Shown here: piece after piece, positions 54,012 to 63,449 of the stretch | Numbering within the stretch: the stretch's first letter is position 1 | Layout of the letters: the number at the start of each line of letters is the position of its first letter | Assembly (NCBI GenBank): GCA_964291275.2 | Contig: OZ219800.1 | Location: 1,178,001 to 1,242,000 of the forward strand | DNA: 64,000 bases | Reading direction: 5' to 3' | Source: Bin80 sp964291275 | GTDB taxonomy: Bacteria; Bacteroidota; Rhodothermia; Rhodothermales; Bin80 | The notes under the pieces: generated by a model | What the model saw: only the letters and a program-made list of their open reading frames with translations | What the model was told of the DNA's origin: nothing | Databases searched by the model: none | Program-made: the position numbers and the translations under genes

Positions 54012-54749
54012 TCAACCCTGCTTCTCGGCATCCAGGCGCATGCAGCTGAGCCCCAGATAGAGCAGAATCGGCACTACCTTGCGCCGGGCAGGTCCTTGGA
54101 GATCCAGCGCAGTCAATCCAATTGAGATCGTCCATGCCGCAGGTATGATGGCGTGCGCCCACCAAGGTACACGGGCAAAAAGAAAAGCAAACAGTGACGT
54201 TGCCAGCTTTAGGCCAATCAGGCGAGCAGTCAGCCCGAACAAAACTGTCTTGATTAAACCTTCGACCACAAGTGTACCAAAAGCCTGCAAAAATGCAGGT
54301 GCGGCAAATACACCACCCGTCTTCTTCAGGAAGGATATCGCCCGCGCACGCCCAACGCCGAGGGATTCCAATATTTGCTGCTGTTCGGCTTGTGTGAACT
54401 TTGAAAAAGTATCCACAGCATAATCCTGTGCCATGCGGACGAGCAAATCCCTCTCTGTGCCCTTATCAGCCAAGGGGACTTTCAGGAACCGTGCTGTGTC
54501 ACGAATAATATACCGGAAATCGGCCCCCGGCTCCGAGCCTATAACCCTCCGAAAATTATATGCAATGTCGCTGCTGCCCAAGTAACGGATTTTTCTTTCG
54601 AGACCTTCACACAATGCTACCCGGTGATTCATCGAATCCAATGCCTCGAGGTGCTTCTTGAGGTCTGTACAGCGATCAAAAGGACCCTCAATGATTCGGA
54701 TCATGTACGCGTAGTCCTCACGCGAAAGCTCCATCAATAAATTTTGCAT
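54012..54749 (-). CDS. YaaW/UPF0174-like protein with C-terminal membrane helices
   Basis: 245 residues. The N-terminal 140 are soluble and helical (LSREDYAYMIRIIEGPFDRC, SSDIAYNFRRVIGS, AQDYAVDTFSKFTQAEQQQILESLG). Two or three hydrophobic segments follow (FGTLVVEGLIKTVLFGLTARLIGL, ATSLFAFLFARVPWWAHAIIPAAW, quoted in parts by position 155-215). Layout and the FTQAEQQQILESLG stretch resemble the YaaW (UPF0174) family; I hold this moderately. It is 48 bp after the GNAT gene on the same strand. The 188-bp gap to the permease end (53824-54011) holds nothing recognised. Confidence 0.65.
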   Translation of the reverse strand: MQNLLMELSREDYAYMIRIIEGPFDRCTDLKKHLEALDSMNHRVALCEGLERKIRYLGSSDIAYNFRRVIGSEPGADFRYIIRDTARFLKVPLADKGTERDLLVRMAQDYAVDTFSKFTQAEQQQILESLGVGRARAISFLKKTGGVFAAPAFLQAFGTLVVEGLIKTVLFGLTARLIGLKLATSLFAFLFARVPWWAHAIIPAAWTISIGLTALDLQGPARRKVVPILLYLGLSCMRLDAEKQG

Positions 54750-54797
54750 GCGGCCACTTAGATAATGGTTCCTTGTGATAGGGTTGGCGCCCGCTGA

Positions 54798-55256
54798 TCA
54801 GGTGAGCTCAAGTGCGTAATGATCGAAGGTCTCATCCAGTGAGTAACCCAGTTTCTCATACAGGCGCTTGGCACTTGCATTTGTTTTCTCAGTTGCCAGC
54901 TCCAGTGCAATGCATCCACTGTGCACCGCCCGAATCCTGGCTTCCTCCATTAATCTCTGTCCCACGCCCTGCCCTCGCCAACCACGTTGAACGTACAGAT
55001 CATTCAGGATCCAGATCGCCCCCATACGTACCGACGAAAACGCAGGATACAACTGTACAAATCCAACCAGCGATTTATCCTCTACCCGTGCTACGAGAAT
55101 AACCGAATCTTTGTGTCGCATGCGTGCCGCAAGAAAGGCACTTGCACCTACAGTATCCGACGTCATCCTGTAAAACTGTCGGTAATCATCGAACAATTGA
55201 GACAAGCGAGGCAATTCGCTAAATGTGGCCCTTTCTACGTAAATGTCAGCTTTCAT
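54798..55256 (-). CDS. GNAT-family N-acetyltransferase
   Basis: 152 residues, a single GNAT fold. Beta4 strand and acetyl-CoA loop are clear: WILNDLYVQRGWRGQGVGQRLMEEARIRA near residue 85-113, with the Q/RxxGxG/A motif RGQGVG; then IALELATEKTNASAKRLYEKLGY. The acceptor is not predictable. It is divergent from malQ over 54 bp. Confidence 0.9.
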   Translation of the reverse strand: MKADIYVERATFSELPRLSQLFDDYRQFYRMTSDTVGASAFLAARMRHKDSVILVARVEDKSLVGFVQLYPAFSSVRMGAIWILNDLYVQRGWRGQGVGQRLMEEARIRAVHSGCIALELATEKTNASAKRLYEKLGYSLDETFDHYALELT

Positions 55257-55310
55257 GGCACGAAATCGTTTAAGTGAAGTTTGCGCGCTTGTTTACGCCG
55301 TCAGACTGCT

Positions 55311-56798
55311 ATGCGCTCCAGTGGACTTCTGCTACATGTTACTTCCTTACCGTCTCGCTTTGGAATTGGAGATCTTGGGCCTGAAGCCCGGAGCTTCGTT
55401 GATACACTAGTCGAAACCGGACAGACATGGTGGCAGCTTCTTCCAGTTTGCCCGGCAGGACTGGGAGACTCACCTTATGCAAGCCCCTCATCATTTGCAG
55501 GCAACCCATTACTGATAAGCCCTGAACTTCTGGTTCAGGACGGGTGGGCAACCAAATCAGAAATTGACACCTACCCTGCCAGTCCGCCAGGTATCGTCGA
55601 TTATCCGTCTGTTGCAGCATATAAGTCAAAACTGCTGAAGCAGGCATTTTCCCGATTTATCAGGCGGCCCCGTACGGATGACTTTCAGGCATTCATCAAC
55701 AGGGAGTCCGACTGGTTGTTGCCATACGCCGCCTTCCGTGCACGGAAGCTCAAACATCAGGACAGGATATGGACCAGTTGGCCCATACATGACCGAACCT
55801 CTCCTGATAACAATTCGCTGAAGCCTAATCTGCAGGAGATTCAATTCTATCTGTTCGAACAGTTCATTTTCGATGGCCAGTGGCGTAACCTGTGCGACTA
55901 CTGCAGGGAACGCAATGTGAAGATTATGGGGGATCTGCCGATTTACGTCGCGCATGACAGTGCTGACGTTTGGGCAAGCCCTGAATTGTTTCGGTTAGAT
56001 GACTCAGGTGAACCCTCGGTAGTAGCCGGCGTGCCCCCCGATTTCTTCAGCGAAACCGGGCAACGCTGGGGTAACCCCATTTATCGTTGGGAAGTTATGG
56101 AGGAGCGCGGCTTCGAATGGTGGATTCGCCGGATGAAACGGGCGCTGAGCCTGTACGACAGTGTACGTCTGGATCATTTTCGCGGCTTTGCCGGATACTG
56201 GGAAATTCCAGCTACCGAAGACACTGCCGTGCACGGATGTTGGGTGAAGGGCCCTGGACAGATCTTTTTCGATCAGCTGATGTCAGAATGCGGCCCCCTG
56301 CCCGTGATCGCCGAAAATCTGGGGGTAATCACGCCCGATGTTGTCGAGTTGATGCAGGATAACTCATTTCCCGGAATGGCAGTGATTCAATTCGGCTTTG
56401 ATGCAGGTATGGATAACCCGCATCTACCACACAACTATCTGCCGAACCAATGTGTCTATACCGGCACACATGACAATAACACTCTTCGCGGCTGGTGGGA
56501 TGCGCTATCTGGGCATGAGCGAGAGTTCGGGCGAGAATACCTACAGATTGACTCCGACGAAAACATTTGCCCGAAGGCAATTGAGTGCTGCTTGGCTTCG
56601 GATGCAGACCTTGTAGTTACGCCCGTGCAGGATGTCCTAGGCCTGAATAGCCATGCCCGTATGAACTTCCCTAGCACTGCTTATGGCAATTGGCGCTGGA
56701 GGCTCTTATCCCGACAGCAGGCCGAACTGCGCGAAAAATTCGGCCCGTGGCTACGCAACGCCACTTCAGGAAGCAGACGGCTGAGCGTACAGAATTAG
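55311..56798 (+). CDS. malQ: 4-alpha-glucanotransferase (amylomaltase, GH77)
   Basis: Transfers alpha-1,4-glucan segments between malto-oligosaccharides. 495 residues from the ATG at 55311 (MRSSGLLLHVTSLPS, the family's usual beginning); a TTG 30 bp earlier is less likely. GH77 catalytic blocks: nucleophile in YDSVRLDHFRGFAGYWEIPA near residue 288, acid/base in PVIAENLGVITPDV near 335, and the third Asp in YTGTHDNNTLRGWW near 388. It overlaps glgX tail-to-tail by 33 bp. Works with the glycogen enzymes downstream. Confidence 0.95.
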   Translation: MRSSGLLLHVTSLPSRFGIGDLGPEARSFVDTLVETGQTWWQLLPVCPAGLGDSPYASPSSFAGNPLLISPELLVQDGWATKSEIDTYPASPPGIVDYPSVAAYKSKLLKQAFSRFIRRPRTDDFQAFINRESDWLLPYAAFRARKLKHQDRIWTSWPIHDRTSPDNNSLKPNLQEIQFYLFEQFIFDGQWRNLCDYCRERNVKIMGDLPIYVAHDSADVWASPELFRLDDSGEPSVVAGVPPDFFSETGQRWGNPIYRWEVMEERGFEWWIRRMKRALSLYDSVRLDHFRGFAGYWEIPATEDTAVHGCWVKGPGQIFFDQLMSECGPLPVIAENLGVITPDVVELMQDNSFPGMAVIQFGFDAGMDNPHLPHNYLPNQCVYTGTHDNNTLRGWWDALSGHEREFGREYLQIDSDENICPKAIECCLASDADLVVTPVQDVLGLNSHARMNFPSTAYGNWRWRLLSRQQAELREKFGPWLRNATSGSRRLSVQN

Positions 56799-58811
56799 TA
56801 CAGACTCGGAATCCACGCTTGCAAAATTCCCCTTTGATTCTGAGTCCATTAGTACACTACTCTCCCCCCAGCCCAAGCCCCAACTCCAGACATACTTGTC
56901 AGAGAGTTCAAATCGAACTGGTTCATCCGTGGGATTGAAACAGATCAACAACATATCGGGGGCAGCCAGCCACATACCAAATGCGCGCACGTTTGCCCAA
57001 TCTTCGGACTGCATTACGCGCCCTTCCGGGTGCCACCAAACTGCATCTGGTACACCACGTGCCCCTACTTCCCCAGTTAAAAATCGATTGCGCCGCAGCG
57101 ATGGATGGGCCTTGCGGAAGGCACTAAGCTGGCGAACAAATTCCAGCATATCCTCCTTCGATGGATCGATATCCCAGTCGTACCACGAAACCTCATTGTC
57201 CTGACAATAGGCGTTATTGTTACCAACTTGCGTTCGTCCGAACTCATCCCCTCCAAGGATCATGGGAACTCCCTGAGATACAAATAAGGTGGTTAGCAGG
57301 CTGCGCCTCAGGCGGTCGCGCTTTGCCACTACGCTCTGATCTGCTGAAGGCCCCTCTTTACCGCAATCCTGACTGTAATTTGCATTCGTACCATCTTGAT
57401 TGCCTTCCTGGTTGTCTAGATTATGCTTTTGGCGATACGATACCAAGTCCAAAAGCGTAAACCCATCGTGCGATGTCACATAATTGATAGAGGAAGACGG
57501 CCGACGATGACCTTCCGCAAACAGGTCACTGGAACCCGCCAGTCTTGTAGCGAACTCGCCCGCCATACCCGACTCTCCACGCCAATAGCGTCGCACTGCA
57601 TCACGATACTTATCATTCCACTCTCTCCATGGTGCCGGGTATGCACCTAAGCCATAGCCCAGACGACCAAGATCCCACGGTTCTGCAATCAGCTTTACCT
57701 TGGATAGAATGGGATCCTGCTGCACCATTTGCAGCCATCCGCTCTGCATGCTGACCACACATCGTTCCCGAAGCAAAGTGCTGGCCAAATCGAACCTGAA
57801 GCCGTCCACGTTCATAACCTCCACCCAGTATCGCAGGCTGTCCATGATGAGACGGCGAACAAATGGGTGTTCTGCCCGCAGTGTATTGCCACACCCGGTA
57901 CTATCGTAAAGAAAACGTGATTGTCCTGGTTTTGCTACGTAATAAGAAGCATTATCTATGCCGCGCCAGGACAATGTTGGCCCTAAATGACTGCCCTCGC
58001 CCGTGTGATTGTACACGACATCTAGTATGACTTCGAGCCCGGCATCATGCATGGCATCAACCATTGCCCTGAACTCTGCTGCCGCAGAAGCAGCACCGCC
58101 TGCTGCAAAGCGTGAATCCGGCACAAAATAAGACAACGGATTATAGCCCCAGTATTGGGATAGCCCTCCCTGAACGAGGCGCTCGTCCTGCACAGCGGTG
58201 TGCACCGGCAGGAGCTCAACCGTCGTAACCCCCAGATACTTAAGGTGCGAAAGAACCGGATTCGACGCCGCTCCCAGGTAAGTGCCGCGAAGTGCAGGCG
58301 GAACATCTGGATGCAACACACTCAGACCCTTTACATGCGTTTCATATATGACCGTATCCGTCCAAGGTATGCGGGGAGAGGCCTTCGTGCCCGCGGTCGA
58401 TTCGAGATCGACCACCATACCGATTGGGGCGTACGGTGCACTGTCTGCCGGATTCAACACCCTGTCGTCTTTATTGCGATCGTGACCGAACAAACTCTCA
58501 TGCCACTGCGGCATTCGGCTTATCGAGCGTGCATACGGGTCCAATAACAGTTTTTCAGCGTTGAACCGGTGTCCATCATCAGGAGCCCAAGGGCCGTGAA
58601 CGCGATAAGCGTATCGCTGCCCCGCACGTACACCAGCTACATAAACATGCCATACATCCCCGGTCCGCCCGCTCACATCTATTGTGCGCTCTATTCTGTG
58701 CTCCTCATCGAGCAGAACGAGTTCTACTCGATCGGCATGCGCACTATAAATGGCAAAGTTCACGCCATTATGGTCCAGTTGTGCCCCTAATGCTGTAATT
58801 TTGTCTACCAT
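56766..58811 (-). CDS. glgX: Glycogen debranching enzyme (GH13_11)
   Basis: Hydrolyses alpha-1,6 branches of limit dextrin. The 681-residue protein has an N-terminal CBM48 (GAQLDHNGVNFAIYSAHADRVELVLLDEE region) and the GlgX signature YETHVKGLSVLHPDVPPALRGTYLG. GH13 residues: nucleophile in VDGFRFDLASTLLRE near residue 340, Glu in KLIAEPWDLGRLGYG near 375, Asp in YVTSHDGFTLLDLVSY near 445. Length and motifs are canonical. It is convergent with malQ (33-bp overlap at the 3' ends). Confidence 0.95.
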   Translation of the reverse strand: MVDKITALGAQLDHNGVNFAIYSAHADRVELVLLDEEHRIERTIDVSGRTGDVWHVYVAGVRAGQRYAYRVHGPWAPDDGHRFNAEKLLLDPYARSISRMPQWHESLFGHDRNKDDRVLNPADSAPYAPIGMVVDLESTAGTKASPRIPWTDTVIYETHVKGLSVLHPDVPPALRGTYLGAASNPVLSHLKYLGVTTVELLPVHTAVQDERLVQGGLSQYWGYNPLSYFVPDSRFAAGGAASAAAEFRAMVDAMHDAGLEVILDVVYNHTGEGSHLGPTLSWRGIDNASYYVAKPGQSRFLYDSTGCGNTLRAEHPFVRRLIMDSLRYWVEVMNVDGFRFDLASTLLRERCVVSMQSGWLQMVQQDPILSKVKLIAEPWDLGRLGYGLGAYPAPWREWNDKYRDAVRRYWRGESGMAGEFATRLAGSSDLFAEGHRRPSSSINYVTSHDGFTLLDLVSYRQKHNLDNQEGNQDGTNANYSQDCGKEGPSADQSVVAKRDRLRRSLLTTLFVSQGVPMILGGDEFGRTQVGNNNAYCQDNEVSWYDWDIDPSKEDMLEFVRQLSAFRKAHPSLRRNRFLTGEVGARGVPDAVWWHPEGRVMQSEDWANVRAFGMWLAAPDMLLICFNPTDEPVRFELSDKYVWSWGLGWGESSVLMDSESKGNFASVDSESVLILYAQPSAS

Positions 58812-59004
58812 TCATCTAGCCCAACGGGCAGATACGATGTCAGGTAAGTTGGATGAACACATAGGAAATCATATCCATGAGTAACCATGAACTTTGTTGG
58901 TCAGGGAGGCATTCGGACCCACTGGACCAGATAGTCATCCGATCCAGTGCTTACCATAACATCAGTAGCATTGATGCTATGACTGTTTCCAGGTTAACCA
59001 AATT
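58812..59004. other. Upstream region of glgX and of the tnpB remnant
   Basis: About 190 bp with no gene. It should contain the glgX promoter on the minus strand; no boxes are convincing. Confidence 0.4.
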
Positions 59005-59451
59005 TTGGGTCGTTTGTTTATGAATGAAACGGCTAGTACATCCCACAACATCACGTACAGGTCATTACCTGGAAGCCAAGGCAAAGCGATGACGCGTTCG
59101 GCCAAGGGTACGATTGAATCACCCGGTACGAACGTGAAGAACACGTCTGGGCTCAACCGTAAGATTCTCAAAACGAGTTGGGGCCAGCTGGATCAGATAC
59201 CGGACTATAAATGTCGTGAGGTGATCAAGGTCAAAGCGGTGTATACCAGTCGGTGGTGTTATTTGTGTGGACATACCGAGGCAGGTAATTGGACGATGCA
59301 GTACCAATTCGAGTGTGTGGCTTGTGGTCATGTGGACCTGAATGTGTCCACATATATACTGGCGTCCGGTATTGGGGCAACTGCACGGCGAGGGGCTTGC
59401 GGGTTACCGACCCCTAAGACCCGTGAAATGGATGTGTGGGGAACTACATAA
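59005..59451 (+). pseudogene. TnpB (IS200/IS605-family) C-terminal remnant
   Basis: The last 110 codons read as the C-terminal part of TnpB: SAKGTIESPGTNVKNTSGLNRKIL, SWGQLDQIPDYKC, the zinc finger YTSRWCYLCGHTEAGN with FECVACGHVDLN (CxxC and CxxC), and the end GATARRGACGLP. The RuvC-III segment, normally NADLNAAxNI, is VDLNVSTYILA here, so the catalytic Asp is doubtful. The first roughly 25 codons do not match TnpB. The RuvC-I/II half and any TnpA are absent. It sits between glgX and glgE. Confidence 0.8.
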
Positions 59452-59494
59452 TGGTTACTCACGGGTATAATTCCCATAAACAATTGCCCGCAAT

Positions 59495-61468
59495 ATGAAG
59501 TCCGTTTCAGAACGTTGGTCTCGCGTTTTTATCACTTCTGTATACCCCTACGTTCATGATGGCGATTGGCCTATCAAACGGATCGTGGGTGAGTCTATCA
59601 GCGTAACCGCCGGCATAATTGTTGACGGACACGATCGGCTGTGCGCCAGACTCCATGCCACACGCCTGGGCGGTGCCACCGAAGAAATACCCATGACGCT
59701 GGTCCACAACGATGAATATACTGGTACTTTCATTACCGAAGCACCCGGCCTGTATACCTATCACGTGCGTGCTTGGATCGATCGTTACGGATCATGGCAG
59801 GAGCAGTACAAACGTCGAATCGAAGGGGGAGTGCCCGAAACTGAATTGAAAGTAGAACTCCTGGACGGAGCAGCCTTGCTCAAGGAGTACGCCGTGAATG
59901 CACCCCGTGAAGCTCGTGAGCAACTTCTGGCCTTCGCTGAGCAATATGCCGCAGGCAATATACGTGCTCCCCTAGCCCAGGAACCTCTGCGATTAGCTCT
60001 GGAAAATGATCCTCAAAAAGGCGCGGTCAAAAGCACCGTTATTACAGTAGATGTGGACCGTGAGCTCGCTGGCTTTGCGGCATGGTACGAATTTTTTCCC
60101 CGTTCCAGCACCAATGTGCCCGGTATGCACGGAACACTGGATGACGCGGCCTCCCGCCTTGAAGGTATACGGGAAATGGGCTTTGATATTGTCTATTTGC
60201 CACCAATCCACCCGATCGGTACTACCTTCCGCAAGGGTAAGGATAACAACTCAGTGGCCCAGCCCGGCGAACCAGGCAGCCCCTGGGCAATTGGCGACCC
60301 CGACGGCGGACATACCAGCGTACACAAAGATCTAGGTGGTCTGCCTGCATTCGATCGGTTTATCACTACAGCAAACAAATTGGGGCTGGAAGTTGCACTT
60401 GATATCGCGTTCCAGTGCTCTCCCGACCACCCATGGGTTAAAAAACATCCCGAGTGGTTCAAAAAACGCGCCGACGGCAGTATCCGCTATGCGGAAAATC
60501 CCCCGAAAAAGTACCAAGATGTGTTTCCGTTGGATTTCGAATGCGCGGAGTGGCGTACACTCTGGGAAGCACTGAAGGATATATTCGAATTTTGGGTAAA
60601 GCGTGGTGTAACGATATTTCGGGTAGACAACCCGCATACCAAGCCACTGGCATTCTGGATATGGTGCCTAACCCGTCTCCGGACTAAATATCCTGACCTG
60701 ATTTTCCTGGCAGAGGCGTTCACGCGTCCGAAAACGATGTACACGCTTGCAAAACTGGGTTTCAATAATTCGTACACGTATTTCACCTGGCGTAACACGA
60801 AAGAAGAACTGACCGCTTACCTCCAGGAGCTGACCACGACCAATGTTGTCGAGTATTTTCGGCCGAATTTCTGGCCGAATACACCAGACATTCTGCACGA
60901 GTATCTGGCCAGCGGTGGACGCCCCGCACACATTATCCGTTACGTGCTCGCAGCTACTCTGTCTCCCGTGTACGGTATTTACGGTCCACCGTACGAACAT
61001 GTGGTTGCCAACCAGCACCCGGACCGGGAAGAGTACGCCGATAATGAGAAGTACGAAATCCGCACATGGAACTGGGATGATCCTGATTCTCTGCAGTCTA
61101 TTTTCCGGCGTGTCAACCGAATCAGAAGAGACAACAGGGCCCTGCAGCAATTGCGTAATTTGCAGTTCCTGAGTATCCAGAACCCACTTATGCTTGCCTA
61201 TTGCAAGAATGCAGGACCAAACTCAATCGTATGCGTCGTAAGCCTAGATCCATTTCAGGTACAGGAGGGGGTAATTCGTCTGCCCCTTGAAGATTTAGGA
61301 TTGCCTGCTGCGGCACCGTTCCAGATGCTTGATTTACTTGGCGGTGAGCGATATATCTGGCAGGGAAACCACGACTATATCCGCATAGATCCGCATGTTA
61401 TGCCCGTACGAATTTTTCAAATTCTTCGCCGTGTACGGACAGAAGCGGACTTTGACTATTTCGTATAG
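59495..61468 (+). CDS. glgE: Alpha-1,4-glucan:maltose-1-phosphate maltosyltransferase
   Basis: Extends alpha-glucan chains using maltose-1-phosphate (GH13_3). 657 residues, the usual size. N-terminal beta-sandwich (GESISVTAGIIVDGHDRLCARL) followed by a helical region, then the catalytic domain: PRSSTNVPGMHGTLDDAASRL, PIHPIGTTFRKGKDN, nucleophile block TIFRVDNPHTKPLAFW near residue 375 (GlgE-specific), Glu in LIFLAEAFTRPKTMY near 405, and NFWPNTPDIL. It ends 3 bp before glgB. No treS/maltokinase gene for making maltose-1-phosphate is in the window. Confidence 0.96.
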   Translation: MKSVSERWSRVFITSVYPYVHDGDWPIKRIVGESISVTAGIIVDGHDRLCARLHATRLGGATEEIPMTLVHNDEYTGTFITEAPGLYTYHVRAWIDRYGSWQEQYKRRIEGGVPETELKVELLDGAALLKEYAVNAPREAREQLLAFAEQYAAGNIRAPLAQEPLRLALENDPQKGAVKSTVITVDVDRELAGFAAWYEFFPRSSTNVPGMHGTLDDAASRLEGIREMGFDIVYLPPIHPIGTTFRKGKDNNSVAQPGEPGSPWAIGDPDGGHTSVHKDLGGLPAFDRFITTANKLGLEVALDIAFQCSPDHPWVKKHPEWFKKRADGSIRYAENPPKKYQDVFPLDFECAEWRTLWEALKDIFEFWVKRGVTIFRVDNPHTKPLAFWIWCLTRLRTKYPDLIFLAEAFTRPKTMYTLAKLGFNNSYTYFTWRNTKEELTAYLQELTTTNVVEYFRPNFWPNTPDILHEYLASGGRPAHIIRYVLAATLSPVYGIYGPPYEHVVANQHPDREEYADNEKYEIRTWNWDDPDSLQSIFRRVNRIRRDNRALQQLRNLQFLSIQNPLMLAYCKNAGPNSIVCVVSLDPFQVQEGVIRLPLEDLGLPAAAPFQMLDLLGGERYIWQGNHDYIRIDPHVMPVRIFQILRRVRTEADFDYFV

Positions 61469-61471
61469 CTG

Positions 61472-63406
61472 ATGAAAACTGGATCCAAGACAGATGATGG
61501 AAAGTGGCTCTCAGATGAGGATCTCTATTTCTGGTCTCAGGGGACGCTTCTCAAGAGCTATGACCGACTTGGTGGACATTTGGTGGTAGACGGGGCTTGG
61601 TTTGCAGTCTGGGCACCCGACGCTGATTCGGTCAGTGTCATTGGCGATTTTAATGCCTGGAATGCCGATGCGCATCCCATGCAACGAACCGGGAGCGGCT
61701 GCTGGGAATGTTTAGTCCCCGGAGCTGCATGGGGGCACCGGTATAAATACCGTATTCGGCGTGGTCTGCATACGGCCGATAAGTCCGACCCTTTTGCGTT
61801 CCAGATAGAGCCGCCGGTACCACATGGCAGCAGTGTTCAAGGTCTGTCCGCAATCCTGACTCCCCTGGAATATGAATGGCAGGATGAAACGTGGATGGAT
61901 CAGCGCAATGGACCTGGCACGCTGAACAAGCCCATGTCAATCTATGAGGTGCACCTTGGGTCCTGGCGACACAAGGATCTGGGTACCTCTCTTTCGTATC
62001 GTGAGATTGCCGCACCGCTCGCGAACCACGTTAAGAACCTGGGCTTTACACACGTTGAGCTTCTGCCCGTTGCTGAGCATGCATTCTATGGATCCTGGGG
62101 ATATCAGGTAATGGGCTACTTTGCGCCCACGCATCGATACGGCCCACCCGAAGACCTGATGTTTCTTATCGATACATTGCATCAGCACGGTATCGGTGTG
62201 ATCTTGGATTGGGTGCCGGCCCACTTTGCAACGGATCCGCAGGGATTGGTCTTTTATGATGGCTCAACCCTGTTCGAGTACGACGACCCCAAGATGCGCT
62301 ATCACCCGGATTGGGGAACCTACATCTTTGACTATGGCAGAACCGAAGTGCGTAATTTTTTGACCTCAAACGCATTGTTTTGGCTAGATAGATATCATGT
62401 GGACGCGCTGCGGGTTGATGCAGTCGCCTCCATGCTCTACCGAGATTACTCTCGTGAGGACTGGTCGCCCAACATTTTCGGTGGAAATGAGAATCTGGAA
62501 GCCATTGATCTAATCAAAAAAACAAACGAGGCCATCTACTCCAATTTTCCGGGAGCATTTACGATTGCTGAAGAATCTACTGCCTTCAGGGGGGTCTCGG
62601 CTCCGACCTACGATCACGGATTGGGCTTCATGTACAAATGGAACATGGGTTGGATGCATGACACGCTCGCCTACATGCGGGAGGACCCTGTGCACCGAAA
62701 ATATCACCACAACCGGCTCACGTTTTCCTTCATGTATGCCTTCAGCGAGCACTATGTACTTCCACTTTCTCATGACGAAGTGGTCCATGGCAAGGGCTCG
62801 CTATGGGACCGTATGCCAGGAGATGAATGGCAGAAAGCAGCCAACTACCGTCTGCTCCTCGGCCATATGTTTGGTCACCCCGGCAAGAAAATGCTCTTCA
62901 TGGGGAGTGAGTTTGCCCAGACTGAGGAATGGAATCACGATCAACCGCTCCGCTGGGAACTGCTAGATCGTCCACTGAACAGCGGAATTCTCCGCCTCGT
63001 ACAAGACCTCAACACTCTGTATCTGGAGTGTGCGCCTCTATGGAACGATAGCGCGGATGGCTGGTCGTGGATTGGTGAGCACACCGACGACTCGATTCTG
63101 ATTTACGAACGCAAGCAAGGATCCGAAAGTATGATTTTTGTCCTGAACATGACTCCAATCCCACGCGAGAATTTCAGGATTGGAGTAAAAGAGGAAGGTT
63201 GGTGGCAGGAGCGGTTAAACAGTGATGCAACGGTGTATGGAGGAAGCGGCATGGGCAACATGGGACAGGTAGAAAGCGTGCCCATCCCCTGCCACGGACG
63301 CCCCGCAAGTGTCGTCGTCATACTGCCTCCGCTTGCCTTCCTGGTGCTGAAAAAGGCACCTGATACACGTTTGCATCCTATTGAGGCAAATATCGTACCA
63401 GAGTAG
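61472..63406 (+). CDS. glgB: 1,4-alpha-glucan branching enzyme (GH13_9)
   Basis: Introduces alpha-1,6 branches in glycogen. The 644-residue protein has CBM48 (WFAVWAPDADSVSVIGDFNAWN near residue 45) and IYEVHLGSWRHKD at the start of the barrel. GH13 residues: nucleophile in VDALRVDAVASMLYRDYSRE near 310, Glu in FTIAEESTAFRGVS near 365, Asp in VLPLSHDEVVHGKGSLWDRM near 430. It lacks the long N-terminal domain of E. coli GlgB, as many bacteria do. It starts 3 bp after the glgE stop, so the two form one operon: chain extension plus branching. Confidence 0.96.
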   Translation: MKTGSKTDDGKWLSDEDLYFWSQGTLLKSYDRLGGHLVVDGAWFAVWAPDADSVSVIGDFNAWNADAHPMQRTGSGCWECLVPGAAWGHRYKYRIRRGLHTADKSDPFAFQIEPPVPHGSSVQGLSAILTPLEYEWQDETWMDQRNGPGTLNKPMSIYEVHLGSWRHKDLGTSLSYREIAAPLANHVKNLGFTHVELLPVAEHAFYGSWGYQVMGYFAPTHRYGPPEDLMFLIDTLHQHGIGVILDWVPAHFATDPQGLVFYDGSTLFEYDDPKMRYHPDWGTYIFDYGRTEVRNFLTSNALFWLDRYHVDALRVDAVASMLYRDYSREDWSPNIFGGNENLEAIDLIKKTNEAIYSNFPGAFTIAEESTAFRGVSAPTYDHGLGFMYKWNMGWMHDTLAYMREDPVHRKYHHNRLTFSFMYAFSEHYVLPLSHDEVVHGKGSLWDRMPGDEWQKAANYRLLLGHMFGHPGKKMLFMGSEFAQTEEWNHDQPLRWELLDRPLNSGILRLVQDLNTLYLECAPLWNDSADGWSWIGEHTDDSILIYERKQGSESMIFVLNMTPIPRENFRIGVKEEGWWQERLNSDATVYGGSGMGNMGQVESVPIPCHGRPASVVVILPPLAFLVLKKAPDTRLHPIEANIVPE

Positions 63407-63449
63407 GTTACCTAAGATTTTCCATCAACATTGCCTCAGGCAAGCTCTT

